From Pollutimonas bauzanensis (GTDB lineage: Bacteria > Pseudomonadota > Gammaproteobacteria > Burkholderiales > Burkholderiaceae_B), in the NCBI RefSeq assembly GCF_900129885.1, contig NZ_FQXE01000011.1:62001-126000 (forward strand): a stretch of 64,000 nt of DNA. The letters run 5' to 3'. Every line of letters begins with the position of its first letter. The stretch's first letter is position 1. The notes under the pieces are model-generated. The model was not told where the DNA came from. It saw only the letters and a list, made by a program, of their open reading frames with translations, and did no database searches. The position numbers and the translations under genes are program-made. Positions 19,597 through 28,618 of the stretch are shown here, piece after piece.

Positions 19597-21741
19597 CTAG
19601 TAATGAGCGCGCAGCGTAAGCATGAAGTTGCGCGGCTCACCGTAGGAGTTATAGGTATTCAAACCGCCCAGGCGCGTGTAGTAAGTACGATCGAACAGGT
19701 TATTTGCGTTGAGCTGGACAGTCGCGTGATTGTTCAGCTTGTAGCTGACAAGCGCATTGACGACGGCATAGCCGCCCTGGCGCCGCATCGCCAGGGACCC
19801 ATTGCCCGATTTGTTTTCGCTGGCAATATGGACGCCGAGCCCAAGTCCAAGGCCTTTCAGCGCGCCATCGGCAAACTTGCGCACCCCCCATAACCTTGCG
19901 GTATGACGCGGCTCCCATGTGGATGATGGCAAGCCTTCGTTGCCGGCGTCCTTCAGATATTTGGTTTCCAGCCGTGTGTAGCCCGCCTGTATTTCATATC
20001 CCGGCGCAGGGCGGCCAGATACTTCCACTTCCCAGCCCCGGCTTTGCACCTCGCCTGCGTTCACAAAAAAGCCCGCGCCATCGGCATAGGCGCGATTGCG
20101 ATCCCGCAAGTCGAATATCGCCGCCGAAGCCTGCAGCCGGCCGCCGAGGAATTCCGACTTTATGCCAAGCTCGGTCTGGCGGCCCTCCCGGGGTTTGAGC
20201 ACGCTGCCATCAGCCTTGGTATTGGTCAGAGGCACAAAGATGCTGGCATAGCTGCCATAGACAGTGATGTCGCGGCCCACGTCGTACGTCACCGCGGCAT
20301 AGGGGGTGAAGTGCTGGTGTTCTTTTGCCCCTTGACTCCATGCTGTGGGAACCGATGGCGCGACGCTGCGGGATTTGTTATTGAACCAGCTCAAACGCCC
20401 GCCGAGCACGACTGTCAGCGGCTCGGCGACCTTCAGGCGCACTTGGCCATAGAAGCCACGCTGACTGGTTTCATTCTTTCCCCCTGAAGTCCATGCGCCA
20501 TGTATTTCCGGCACGAGATCAGGCCTTCCGAAGGGTATGCCTTCCAGCGTATCGGGAGCCAGACCCACATTCTCGCTGAGATAATTTTCATAGTTGTAGC
20601 CAAGCAATGCGTGATGCCTGCGGCCAAACAAGGTAAATGGGCCCGTGGCATACACATCGACGGCATTGCGTGTGTAGTCATAGTCACTTATACGACGGCG
20701 ATAGCTGACCGTGTGCGAGGCAGGATCAACACCTGTCCATATGAACGCATCCTTGAAATAAAAACTTTGTTCACGGCGATTGAATTTCACCTTTCCCACC
20801 CATTCATTATCGTAGCGGTGTTCAAGTTCGGCGACATATTCCTTCGTGTTCCATATATACCTGTTCCAGTCAGGCGATGGATTGGTTTCGCGCGGCGCAT
20901 CCAGAAGCTCGCCAGAAGCCCAGGCGGGCAGCCCCATATAAGAGGCATCGGTTTTATCGTCCTGTTGCGTTACAGCCAGAGAAAGCGTGGTTGCGCTTGT
21001 GATGTCCCAATCCAGCGTCCCGTAAGCCAGCCATTTGTCCGTATGCGTTGTGTCATAGAAATAATCACGATTGGACGTTGAAAGAACGGCACGCGCGCGC
21101 ACGGTTTTCTCCGCATTGATGGGGCCGGTCACATCGAGTTCGGTTCGGCGGTCGTTCCATGAACCGACGCCTAATAGCCCCGATGCTTCAAACGTTTCTT
21201 TGGCGCGCTTGCGCACCAAATTGACGATGCCTCCCGGTTCGCCGGAACCTTGGAAAATGCCCGCCGGACCGCGGAGTACTTCGACGCGTTCGTAAACCGA
21301 CAAGTCGAATTGCTGAAAGCCACCCAGGTTGTTGTAAGAGGGAACGCCATCATAGGCGACGCCCATGGCGTAGCCGCGCGAACGGTACTGGCTTTGCGTC
21401 GTATCGTTCGATATGACCGTCACGCCCGTAACCTGGCCCAGCGCCTGATCTACAGTGACAAGATTCTGGTCGTTGATGCGCTGGCGGGTGATAACGGAAA
21501 CCGAATTGGCAATTTCCCGCGGCGTGGCGGTTTCCTTGCTGCCGACGGCGCTGCCACTGGCATAGCCTCCGTCATCGGAAGCCTGTCCGATCACTTTTAC
21601 CGGGCTCAGAACAGGAACTTCATTTTCCGTTTCGGGCACTTGTGCCCAGCTGAATGGCGAGTAGGCGGCAACAATAAGCGCGCCGATGCAGCCGGCCAAG
21701 GAAGGCATGGATTGCTCCATGAATGGGAAAGAATGCTTCAT
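19597..21741 (-). CDS. TonB-dependent siderophore receptor
   Basis: Outer-membrane ferric-siderophore receptor of 714 residues. A signal segment lies at about 14-34 (ending near SWAQ). The plug has the siderophore-receptor pattern KETATPREIANSVSVITRQR, the VTVISNDTTQSQYRSRGY strand and VEVLRGPAGIFQGSGEPGG. The barrel ends in a Tyr after NLFDRTYYTRLG. It resembles FhuE/FpvA-like receptors, so the ligand may be a hydroxamate or mixed siderophore, but this is inference. No siderophore synthesis gene is in the window. An in-frame ATG seven codons later is an alternative start. No Fur box as convincing as that of hmuR was found. Confidence 0.9.
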   Translation of the reverse strand: MKHSFPFMEQSMPSLAGCIGALIVAAYSPFSWAQVPETENEVPVLSPVKVIGQASDDGGYASGSAVGSKETATPREIANSVSVITRQRINDQNLVTVDQALGQVTGVTVISNDTTQSQYRSRGYAMGVAYDGVPSYNNLGGFQQFDLSVYERVEVLRGPAGIFQGSGEPGGIVNLVRKRAKETFEASGLLGVGSWNDRRTELDVTGPINAEKTVRARAVLSTSNRDYFYDTTHTDKWLAYGTLDWDITSATTLSLAVTQQDDKTDASYMGLPAWASGELLDAPRETNPSPDWNRYIWNTKEYVAELEHRYDNEWVGKVKFNRREQSFYFKDAFIWTGVDPASHTVSYRRRISDYDYTRNAVDVYATGPFTLFGRRHHALLGYNYENYLSENVGLAPDTLEGIPFGRPDLVPEIHGAWTSGGKNETSQRGFYGQVRLKVAEPLTVVLGGRLSWFNNKSRSVAPSVPTAWSQGAKEHQHFTPYAAVTYDVGRDITVYGSYASIFVPLTNTKADGSVLKPREGRQTELGIKSEFLGGRLQASAAIFDLRDRNRAYADGAGFFVNAGEVQSRGWEVEVSGRPAPGYEIQAGYTRLETKYLKDAGNEGLPSSTWEPRHTARLWGVRKFADGALKGLGLGLGVHIASENKSGNGSLAMRRQGGYAVVNALVSYKLNNHATVQLNANNLFDRTYYTRLGGLNTYNSYGEPRNFMLTLRAHY

Positions 21742-21913
21742 GAATTTTTTTTCTCTGATCGTTGGGCACGGCCGGATCAGGCAAAGAGGCCCATGGCCTG
21801 ATTGCCGCGCAGCAGCATGCGAACGGATTGGACATCAGTCAAAATCGAGGCAGCGGAAATCGGCGTCGCGGATACGCCGGCGAATGCCGGCCATACCAAT
21901 GCGAGCGATCATT

Positions 21914-22333
21914 TCATGGCGTCGACAGGTATTTCAACTGTGCGCAAGCAGGTGGACCCCGTACAGGCTCATGCAACCAGCCGGGATCAGAGAAAACAAC
22001 AGCCGTGCCATAGTCCGGGAACGGCACGGCTGTATTGGAAGCAACGAACAACGCCAGCACTATCGCCAGGACAAGCGGCACTGCATGCCCGAGCCTGCAA
22101 AAGAGGCAAGGAGAATCGACGTCATCCGCGGCGGGCGGGTCGTCGGCCGCCGCGCCGAGGTCGATCGCCATGGCCGGCAGGCTGCCTTTCCCGCACACTG
22201 AGAGCTCAAAACGCTGCGTGCTGGTATCCCACAGCGATTGGATCGCCAAAGAGACGGCCGGCCCCTGCATGAAAAGCATGCAAAGCAGTACCCAGCAAAT
22301 AACGCGGGATCGGGTCGTGAACCAATGAGCCAT
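21914..22333 (-). CDS. small secreted/membrane protein, DUF2946-like
   Basis: A 139-residue protein with an N-terminal hydrophobic segment (about 10-30), a central WDTSTQRFELSVCGKGS strand region, an acidic linker, then CLFC (like the CPxC pair of DUF2946 proteins) and a second hydrophobic segment. DUF2946 genes often stand next to TonB receptor genes, and here the next gene is the siderophore receptor 170 nt downstream. The molecular role is unknown; the spaced Cys pairs suggest metal binding. A longer or shorter start cannot be excluded. Confidence 0.6.
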   Translation of the reverse strand: MAHWFTTRSRVICWVLLCMLFMQGPAVSLAIQSLWDTSTQRFELSVCGKGSLPAMAIDLGAAADDPPAADDVDSPCLFCRLGHAVPLVLAIVLALFVASNTAVPFPDYGTAVVFSDPGWLHEPVRGPPACAQLKYLSTP

Positions 22334-22390
22334 AGCGGCGTGATGCTAGCAAACTTCCGCGTCTTGATATTTGCGTGAAATCAAGCTTGC

Positions 22391-22987
22391 CTATTCTTTG
22401 CCGAATTCCAACCCTTCATGTTTCAAGGCAAGCTGCACGGCGGGCCGCGTGCGCATGCGCTGCGCGAAATCCGCCAAGGCCTGCGGCACTTCGAGTTTCA
22501 CGTTCTTGGCCCAGAGCAGCATGGTGAACAGATAGGAATCCGCCACGCTCGCTTGGTCACCGAACAGATAGTCGCCCTTTAACATGCCGGCGATCTGCCG
22601 GAAACGTTGACTGATCTTCTCCCGTGCCGCGGAGGCCTCGGCATCGGACGTCGGCTTGAACACCCGGCCAAATTGCTTGTGAATTTCGGTCGATATGAAT
22701 GCGAGCATTTCGAGCAGCCGGGATGCACCCAATTCCCCCGTCGGCGCGAGCGATGGCTTGCGTTGGGCTATCCATGAAAGGATCGCGATGTTTTCCGTGA
22801 GTCTTTGGCCGTCGTCCATTTCGATGGTCGGAACATAGCCCTTCGGATTGATTTCTTCAAACTTCTGTCCTGTCTCGGTCAGCTTGGTCTTCAGGTCGAC
22901 GCGAACCCGATCGAAGGTCAGATCGGCTTCGTGCATTGCAATATGATCGGCGAGGCTGCAAGCGCCCGGTGAATAATAAAGCTTCAT
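22391..22987 (-). CDS. glutathione S-transferase, beta-class-like
   Basis: A 198-residue GST, started at the ATG at 22987 because AAGGAGA lies 7 nt upstream. The N-terminal thioredoxin fold has the beta-class MKLYYSPGACSLADHI with Cys10 as the likely catalytic or glutathione-contacting residue. NPKGYVPTIEMDDGQRLTENIAI supplies the cis-Pro and the glutathione-binding Glu/Ser-like region. The C-terminal half is the all-helical domain with the N-capping ASVADSYLF motif. Detoxification or stress function; substrate not predictable. Confidence 0.88.
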   Translation of the reverse strand: MKLYYSPGACSLADHIAMHEADLTFDRVRVDLKTKLTETGQKFEEINPKGYVPTIEMDDGQRLTENIAILSWIAQRKPSLAPTGELGASRLLEMLAFISTEIHKQFGRVFKPTSDAEASAAREKISQRFRQIAGMLKGDYLFGDQASVADSYLFTMLLWAKNVKLEVPQALADFAQRMRTRPAVQLALKHEGLEFGKE

Positions 22988-23067
22988 GTGTGTCTCCTTG
23001 TCGTCGAATGGCCAGGCGTTCCGCCAGTACAGCAAGAGACATGCCGCCTACAGCCGCGCCACTCTGT

Positions 23068-23256
23068 TCAATCGTCCTCCCCAGCAAACATCCTGTCGTC
23101 ATACATAAAATCAAACTGTCCGTCGACGTGAATGTGTTCGATCGCTGGATGTGCCGGAGGCGTCAGGACCATGTACACGGTGTAGCGGCCGATGCGCGCA
23201 ATGGCTTCGGCGATATGGGCCAAATAGTGAGCAAGGCGCTTCTGGTCGCGGTTCAT
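23068..23256 (-). pseudogene. truncated HEPN-domain toxin (HepT-like) remnant
   Basis: The first 26 residues (MNRDQKRLAHYLAHIAEAIA, then RIGRYT) match the opening helix of HepT toxins of MNT/HEPN systems. The following 36 residues do not look like HepT and the frame stops at residue 62. HepT proteins run to about 110-140 residues and carry their catalytic R-X4-6-H motif near the C-terminus, which is absent. The start overlaps the stop of the antitoxin-like gene by 4 nt (ATGA), so this was once an intact operon. Confidence 0.6.
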
Positions 23257-23543
23257 ATCGCTCGTGCTTGAGCAAGTATCGCTGCCCGAAACGTATCAGG
23301 CAAAGCGTTGGGTGTGAGCACGTCAACCGGTACGCCGAGCAGCTTGCCCAGCTCATGGCGAATTGCGCCGATGTCGAACAGCGTCGTCTGCGGCGTTGGG
23401 TCGACCAGGATGTCCAGATCGCTGGTGTCGGTGTCTTCACCGCGAAGAACCGATCCAAACACCCGGGCATTCCCGGCGCGGTCCAGCTCGACGATGCGAC
23501 GAATCGCGACACGATTGGCGCGCAATGCTTCAGACGGTTTCAT
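23253..23543 (-). CDS. MNT-type nucleotidyltransferase antitoxin (MntA-like)
   Basis: A minimal nucleotidyltransferase of 96 residues with the pol-beta signature FGSVLRGEDTDTSDLDILVD (about residues 29-48), including the GS and DxD catalytic residues. In intact MNT/HEPN modules this protein AMPylates and silences HepT. I start it at ATG 23543, since the reading frame upstream shows no homology. With its partner truncated it is probably an orphan. Confidence 0.78.
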   Translation of the reverse strand: MKPSEALRANRVAIRRIVELDRAGNARVFGSVLRGEDTDTSDLDILVDPTPQTTLFDIGAIRHELGKLLGVPVDVLTPNALPDTFRAAILAQARAI

Positions 23544-23835
23544 ATTTTGCCCCACAGTGAGATCTGCATTAACGATAAGCGAATGAGAGCCAAAACACAA
23601 TGTAGCAACTGCGCTTTACTCTGTCAGGCCCGTGAACGCGTATTGCTTGCTTTTGAACAATCTTGTGTCCGATTGCAAGGTTTCTACCGTCAAGGTCACT
23701 TTTGCCGTCAATGGGTGAGCGGGATTCCAGAGCCAGTTATGCATGTGCGGCACGATGGCGCTCCGAATCTTTACCTCATCAAGCGTAAATTATCTGGCAA
23801 GGCCTCGGGGGCTACCTCCGGATGAAGCAAACTTG
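23544..23835. other. lower-GC spacer without a recognised gene
   Basis: About 290 nt that are visibly less GC-rich than the surroundings and have no coding pattern I can defend. A 22-codon frame (23771-23839, reverse) starts in an ATGA overlap with the MFS stop and may be the stump of a lost downstream gene. No insertion-sequence ends were recognised. Confidence 0.35.
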
Positions 23836-25032
23836 TCATGCTCGGCCCTTTTTGGCCGTGCGCGCGTGCGGCAGGCCGTGCCAGAATATCGCCGCCGCGA
23901 CGAAGCCGAAAACACCGGTGGCGGCAATGCCGGCGCCCAGGGAAACGAGGGCGGTGATGCCCGACAGGCAGAATGGGCCGGCGCTGGTCCCCACATCGGC
24001 AATGAAGCGCCAGATCCCCAGGAACTCGGTGCGCCCGACGGCGGGCGATGCGTCGGCCCCCAATGTCATGACAATGCCCGACCCAATGCCGTTGCCGAAG
24101 CCCATCAATATGCTGACGAGCACGAAGCTGACCAGCCCATGCGTCAGGGGAATGGCCAGCAGCGAAAGGCCCAGGACGATAGTGCAGGGCAGGGCCACCC
24201 AGAGCCGTCCATATTGGTCCATGACCTTGCCGGCGGGATAGAAGACCAGCATATCCATTGCCGACACCAGGCCGAAGACAATCGCCGTGGCCGTCGGGCT
24301 CAGGCCGATATTGTCGGCCCACAAAGGTATGGCTATCTGGCGCGACGCGCGCATGGCGCCGATCAGCAGGATGCCCGAGCCCAAGGTCAGAAACACCTTG
24401 CGATGCGCATGGGCGATGCTGGCCATCCCCGGCTTGGGTGTTGCGCTGTCCCTGGTTCTGGGCTGCGCTTCCAGTTCGGGGATGGCGAATGAAAGCACGC
24501 CGGCCGCCGTCAGCGCGACGATGGCGATCCAGTAGGCGCCCGCCAGGCCCATGAAATGCATCAAGGCCGCGGCCGCGAAAGGGCCGATGAACATGCCTAT
24601 GCGCTGTGTGCCGCCCAGTGTCGAGAAGGCCCGGGCGCGCATGTACACCGGCACCGCCTCGATGAGATAGGTCTGCCTGGCGAGGTAAAACACTGATGTC
24701 GCCAGGCCCATGATCAGCACGCCCAGCGCAAGGATGGCGGCATGGTTGGCCACCAGGCACAGAATGAGCGCGAGGACGCTGAGCGCCGACGCGCCGATGA
24801 GCGAGCGCCGTTCGCCGTGGCGGGACGTGGTGAGCGCCGCGGGAATATTGCCGGCCAGGGAGCCGAAGCCGATGAGCGCCACGATCAGCCCCGACATGGC
24901 CGGCGAGGCGCCGAGATCTATGGCGCTGAGCGCGATGACGGGCAGGATGGCACCATTTCCAATGCCGAATAGCACGGAAGGCCCAAAAGCCGGAATGATG
25001 ATTTTTTTCCAGCTGAAATCAGCATCGTTCAT
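23836..25032 (-). CDS. major facilitator superfamily transporter
   Basis: A 398-residue carrier with about twelve hydrophobic helices in two six-helix halves and the MFS loop motif between helices 2 and 3 (NIPAALTTSRHGERRSLIG). The second-half equivalent is YPAGKVMDQYGRLWVAL. It shares strand and orientation with the acyl-CoA dehydrogenase, acyl-CoA synthetase and MmgE genes upstream, which suggests it moves the acid they degrade, or an efflux substrate. A DHA1/drug-type exporter cannot be excluded. GAGG lies about 11 nt before the ATG. Confidence 0.8.
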   Translation of the reverse strand: MNDADFSWKKIIIPAFGPSVLFGIGNGAILPVIALSAIDLGASPAMSGLIVALIGFGSLAGNIPAALTTSRHGERRSLIGASALSVLALILCLVANHAAILALGVLIMGLATSVFYLARQTYLIEAVPVYMRARAFSTLGGTQRIGMFIGPFAAAALMHFMGLAGAYWIAIVALTAAGVLSFAIPELEAQPRTRDSATPKPGMASIAHAHRKVFLTLGSGILLIGAMRASRQIAIPLWADNIGLSPTATAIVFGLVSAMDMLVFYPAGKVMDQYGRLWVALPCTIVLGLSLLAIPLTHGLVSFVLVSILMGFGNGIGSGIVMTLGADASPAVGRTEFLGIWRFIADVGTSAGPFCLSGITALVSLGAGIAATGVFGFVAAAIFWHGLPHARTAKKGRA

Positions 25033-25250
25033 GTTCGAGTGGCCTCACATCACGATCATGCGCAATGCAGTGTTGATTCTTGCGCCTGGCGGCGCGCCCT
25101 TATGCGAACTCTACACGATTTTTTGCCGGCTTTCGCAGGGAATCCGGCGGCGGCCGTTCGCAAGCCGCGCAGGGTGCTGGCGAAAGCCGGGCCGGCGCAT
25201 GGCCCAGGCCCGCGCCCGGCAGGCGGATGCCGGCGTGCAGCCCGCGCGGC

Positions 25251-26405
25251 CTAGGGCTGGGGCGGGCGCTGGGGAAAGCTGCGGTCGAATATGCCTTCGG
25301 CGATACGGTTCTTCAGGATCTCGATGGAGCCGCCGGCGATCATCCACCCGCGGCAGCGGCGCACGCAGTATTCGACCAGCGATTCCCGGCTGTAGCCCAT
25401 CCCGCCCATGACTTGCAAGGCGTCATTGGCGACATCGAAGCCGATCTGGTTGCAATAGGCTTTGGCGATAGCCGTTTCGGTGGCCGAAGGAAAACCGGTG
25501 TCGGCATTGCTGGCCGCCCGGTATAGCAGCAATTGCGCGGCATCCAGCTTGATCTTCATGTCGGCGAATTTCCATTGCAGGCCCTGGAATTCGCAAAGCA
25601 GCCGGCCGAATTGCTTGCGCTGCATCGCCCAGCTGCGCGCTTCTTCGTAGGCATAGCGGCCCAGCGCCAGCGAGCGCGCGGTGTTGCCTATGCGCTCGAC
25701 GTTGAAGCCGGCGATCTGCTTTTTGAAGCCGCCTTCGCCCAGCACCAGCTGTTCGTCCGGGATATAGGCGTTGTCGAAGAAAATCTCGACCCATTCCTCG
25801 TCGGACATGAAGGCGGAGCGCTTGCCCATTTGGACGCCGGGGCCTTTGGTTTCGATCAGCACAGAGCCTATACCCTGCGTGCCGGGACCGAAGCGCACAT
25901 AGGCGAGGATGAAGTCGGCATGCGGCCCATGGGTCGTGAAGATCTTCGAACCGTTGATGCGCCAGCCTTTGCCGTCCTTGGTGGCCGTGGTCTTCAATTC
26001 GGTGACGGCCGAGCCCGCTTCGGGTTCGGTCATGCCGACCGCAATCAGGGCGCCGCCTGCAAGCAGAGGCTTGAGGTATTTTTCCTTGTGGAATGGCGTG
26101 CCGTATTCGGCCAGGACGCGAATCGCGCCGAAGTTGCCGGCCTGGATCACGTCGGCGCTGCGCGGGCAGACGGATGCGACCGTTTCGATGGCGATGACGG
26201 CATCCATCAGCGATCCTCCTATGCCGCCGTTTTCTTCGGCAATGGTGATTCCAAGCAGCCCCTGCTCGCCCATGGCGCGGGCGACGTCCCATGGATACTC
26301 TTTCGCATGGGCGCGCTCCACCGCCGCGGCGCGCAGGTTCTTTTCGGAAAAACGGCGCACGGCCGACTGGAAGTCTTGTTGTTCTGGGGTCAGGGTGAAG
26401 TTCAT
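25251..26405 (-). CDS. acyl-CoA dehydrogenase family protein
   Basis: Flavoprotein of 384 residues with the three-domain acyl-CoA dehydrogenase layout: helical N-terminal domain, beta domain with VGMTEPEAGSAVTELKTTA and WRINGSKIFTT (FAD and substrate loops), and C-terminal helices with QRKQFGRLLCEFQ. The start MNFTLTPEQQ at 26405 is preferred over the longer frame. Where short- and medium-chain enzymes carry the catalytic Glu in YEGT, this one has IAGGSIEI, so the base is missing or elsewhere. Members with AGGS at this place exist. It probably desaturates the CoA thioester made by the neighbouring synthetase. Confidence 0.87.
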   Translation of the reverse strand: MNFTLTPEQQDFQSAVRRFSEKNLRAAAVERAHAKEYPWDVARAMGEQGLLGITIAEENGGIGGSLMDAVIAIETVASVCPRSADVIQAGNFGAIRVLAEYGTPFHKEKYLKPLLAGGALIAVGMTEPEAGSAVTELKTTATKDGKGWRINGSKIFTTHGPHADFILAYVRFGPGTQGIGSVLIETKGPGVQMGKRSAFMSDEEWVEIFFDNAYIPDEQLVLGEGGFKKQIAGFNVERIGNTARSLALGRYAYEEARSWAMQRKQFGRLLCEFQGLQWKFADMKIKLDAAQLLLYRAASNADTGFPSATETAIAKAYCNQIGFDVANDALQVMGGMGYSRESLVEYCVRRCRGWMIAGGSIEILKNRIAEGIFDRSFPQRPPQP

Positions 26406-26472
26406 GGCGTGAATCCGGCTACGGTAGGATTGATGGGTAAAAGGTCGGCGCAAATATGTCAGTGCAAAGATG

Positions 26473-28557
26473 TCAGTGCAAAGATATCAGCGCGTCCACG
26501 GCGATGGCGCCGTCGCGGCGCACGAACAGCGGGTTGATTTCGGCTTCGGCGACGCTGGCGCCGCTGACCGAAGCCAGGCGCGAGAATGCCGCGATGTCCG
26601 CGGCGAGGGCGTCGCAATCGGCTTCGGGCAAGCCGCGGTAGCCGCGGACCAGCTGCGTGATGCGCACTTCCTTGATCATTTCATGCGCGGTGGCCAGGTC
26701 CACCGGCGCCAGGCGGACCGAGAAATCCTCTGAAAGCTCCGCGGCGATGCCGCCCGCGCCCAGGACCACTATGGGTCCCACCAGGGGGTCGCGCCGAAAG
26801 CCCAGTATCAGTTCGATCAATCGGTCTTCCATCTTCTGGACCAGGATGCCCTCGACGCGGGCCTGGGGCAGCCGCCGGCCGACCTCGCCCAGCATGGCAT
26901 GGACCTGGCGCTGCAGATCGGCGTCGTCGGCCACGCCGACGCGCACGCCGCCCGCGTCCGTCTTATGGGCGATGTCGCGCGAGCAGACCTTCACCGCGAC
27001 GGGGTAGGGAATATCGTGGCGCAGGTCGCCGGGCGCCACCATCCGCGTCCGCGCCACGCGCAATCCCAGGCGGCCCAGTATCTGGCCGGCTTCGTACTCG
27101 GTAAGCAATCCGCTGCGCGCCATTCCCGCGGGCCAGGAAAATGCCGCGCCGCCGCCCCGGGGCGGGGGCGGGCTGGGCCTGGCGCGGCCCAGGAATGCGG
27201 CCAGCGCGTCGGCGCAGGCTTCGGGCGTGCGGAATGCGGCTATGGAATTTTCCTGCAGGCGGGCCAGCGATTCCGGCGCATGCGGGGCCAGGAAGGCGGC
27301 CAAGGGCTTGCCGGCGGGCTTGTCGGCCTCGATCAAAGGGCGCACAGCCAGGTCGGGGTGGAATTGGGCCGAGGACCCCACCACGCTCAGGACGGCGTCG
27401 CACCATGGCGCGGCCAGCAACTGTTCCAGCAAATCCTTGTATTGCGCGCTGGTGGCGGCCAGCGTCAGGTCGATGACGGGCGTCTGGCGTAGCGCCAGGC
27501 CGCGCCCCGCCATATGGTCGATGAATTCCATCGGCGGCGCCACGGCTTGCAGCCCGTGCATGCCCAGGCTGTCGACAACCGTGGCGGCGCCGCCGCCGGT
27601 GGTGGTGATGACGGCGACGCGCGGGCTGCGGTTCAGGAAGGGGGTTTGTTGCGCATACCTGGCAACGAGCGGGACGATTTCGAACAAGGTCTCCAGCATA
27701 TGCACGCGAATCACGCCATGTGCGCGGAAGAAGGCGTCGACCGCGGCGTCATTGCCGGCAATGGCTCCCGTATGGGACTGGGACAGCTCGCCGCCCTGGC
27801 GCGACCGGCCCAGCTTATAGGCGATCACTGGCTTGCCGGCGGCATGGGCGCGCCGCAAGGCGGCGGCCAGCACCGGCGATTCGCGTATCGTCTCCAGGAA
27901 CAGCAGGATGACCCGGGTCTGGGCGTCATCGACCAGGGCGTCGACCACTTCGCCCACCGAGATATCGCTTTCGTTGCCCACGGAGACCGATTTGGCAAAG
28001 CCGAAACCCCGGGCCGCCGCCCGGGACAAGAGCGATCCCATCATGGAGCCGCTCTGCGAGACTATGCTGACGTCGCCGGCTATCAGGTCGTCCGCCGCGA
28101 AGGCGGCGTTCACCGAGATGATGGCGCCGGCCGGGATGTCGGCCAGGCCTATGCTGTTCGGACCCAGAATGCGCAGCCCCAGTTCTCGCGCGCGCTGAAC
28201 CAGCTGTTCCTGGCGCCTGCCGCCCTCGTCGCCGGATTCGCCGAAGCCGTCGGAATAGACGGTGACGACTTTTGCCCCCGCGGCGGCGCACGGCTCCAGC
28301 AGACCCAGCACGTGCTGGCCCGGAACCATGATGAAGACATGATCCACCGGGGCCGGCAGCGACGCCAGGTCGGGATAGGCGGGCTCTCCCAATACCTCCT
28401 TGCGCGCGGGGTTGACAGGATAGACATCACCCTTGAAGCCGTGCTTGCGCATGAACAGCAGCGGGCGCGCCGTGTTCTTGCTTGCATCGCCCGAGACGCC
28501 GACCAGGGCGATGCTGCGTGGTGAAAGAAGGGCTAGTGCGAATGAGGGGCTAGGCAT
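26473..28557 (-). CDS. acyl-CoA synthetase, ADP-forming, fused CoA-binding and ATP-grasp domains
   Basis: A 694-residue single-chain ADP-forming acyl-CoA synthetase (acetate-CoA ligase/Pat-like group). Order: CoA-binding Rossmann domain (about 8-130, PRSIALVGVSGDASKNTARP), two succinyl-CoA-ligase-like flavodoxin domains with the phosphorylated His in LSQSHTGAIAGNDAA (about residue 255), then a C-terminal ATP-grasp domain (about 480-694) with YPVAVKVCSRDIAHKTDAGGVRVGV. No acetyltransferase domain is fused. It activates an organic acid to its CoA ester at the cost of ATP. It lies between an MmgE/PrpD gene and an acyl-CoA dehydrogenase gene on the same strand. The ribosome site is weak. Confidence 0.88.
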   Translation of the reverse strand: MPSPSFALALLSPRSIALVGVSGDASKNTARPLLFMRKHGFKGDVYPVNPARKEVLGEPAYPDLASLPAPVDHVFIMVPGQHVLGLLEPCAAAGAKVVTVYSDGFGESGDEGGRRQEQLVQRARELGLRILGPNSIGLADIPAGAIISVNAAFAADDLIAGDVSIVSQSGSMMGSLLSRAAARGFGFAKSVSVGNESDISVGEVVDALVDDAQTRVILLFLETIRESPVLAAALRRAHAAGKPVIAYKLGRSRQGGELSQSHTGAIAGNDAAVDAFFRAHGVIRVHMLETLFEIVPLVARYAQQTPFLNRSPRVAVITTTGGGAATVVDSLGMHGLQAVAPPMEFIDHMAGRGLALRQTPVIDLTLAATSAQYKDLLEQLLAAPWCDAVLSVVGSSAQFHPDLAVRPLIEADKPAGKPLAAFLAPHAPESLARLQENSIAAFRTPEACADALAAFLGRARPSPPPPRGGGAAFSWPAGMARSGLLTEYEAGQILGRLGLRVARTRMVAPGDLRHDIPYPVAVKVCSRDIAHKTDAGGVRVGVADDADLQRQVHAMLGEVGRRLPQARVEGILVQKMEDRLIELILGFRRDPLVGPIVVLGAGGIAAELSEDFSVRLAPVDLATAHEMIKEVRITQLVRGYRGLPEADCDALAADIAAFSRLASVSGASVAEAEINPLFVRRDGAIAVDALISLH

Positions 28558-28618
28558 GAGGTCCGCTAAATTGAGTGGGGAAGGGAAGTGGAGGGGGAGG
28601 AAAGCGTCAAAGCGGCGG

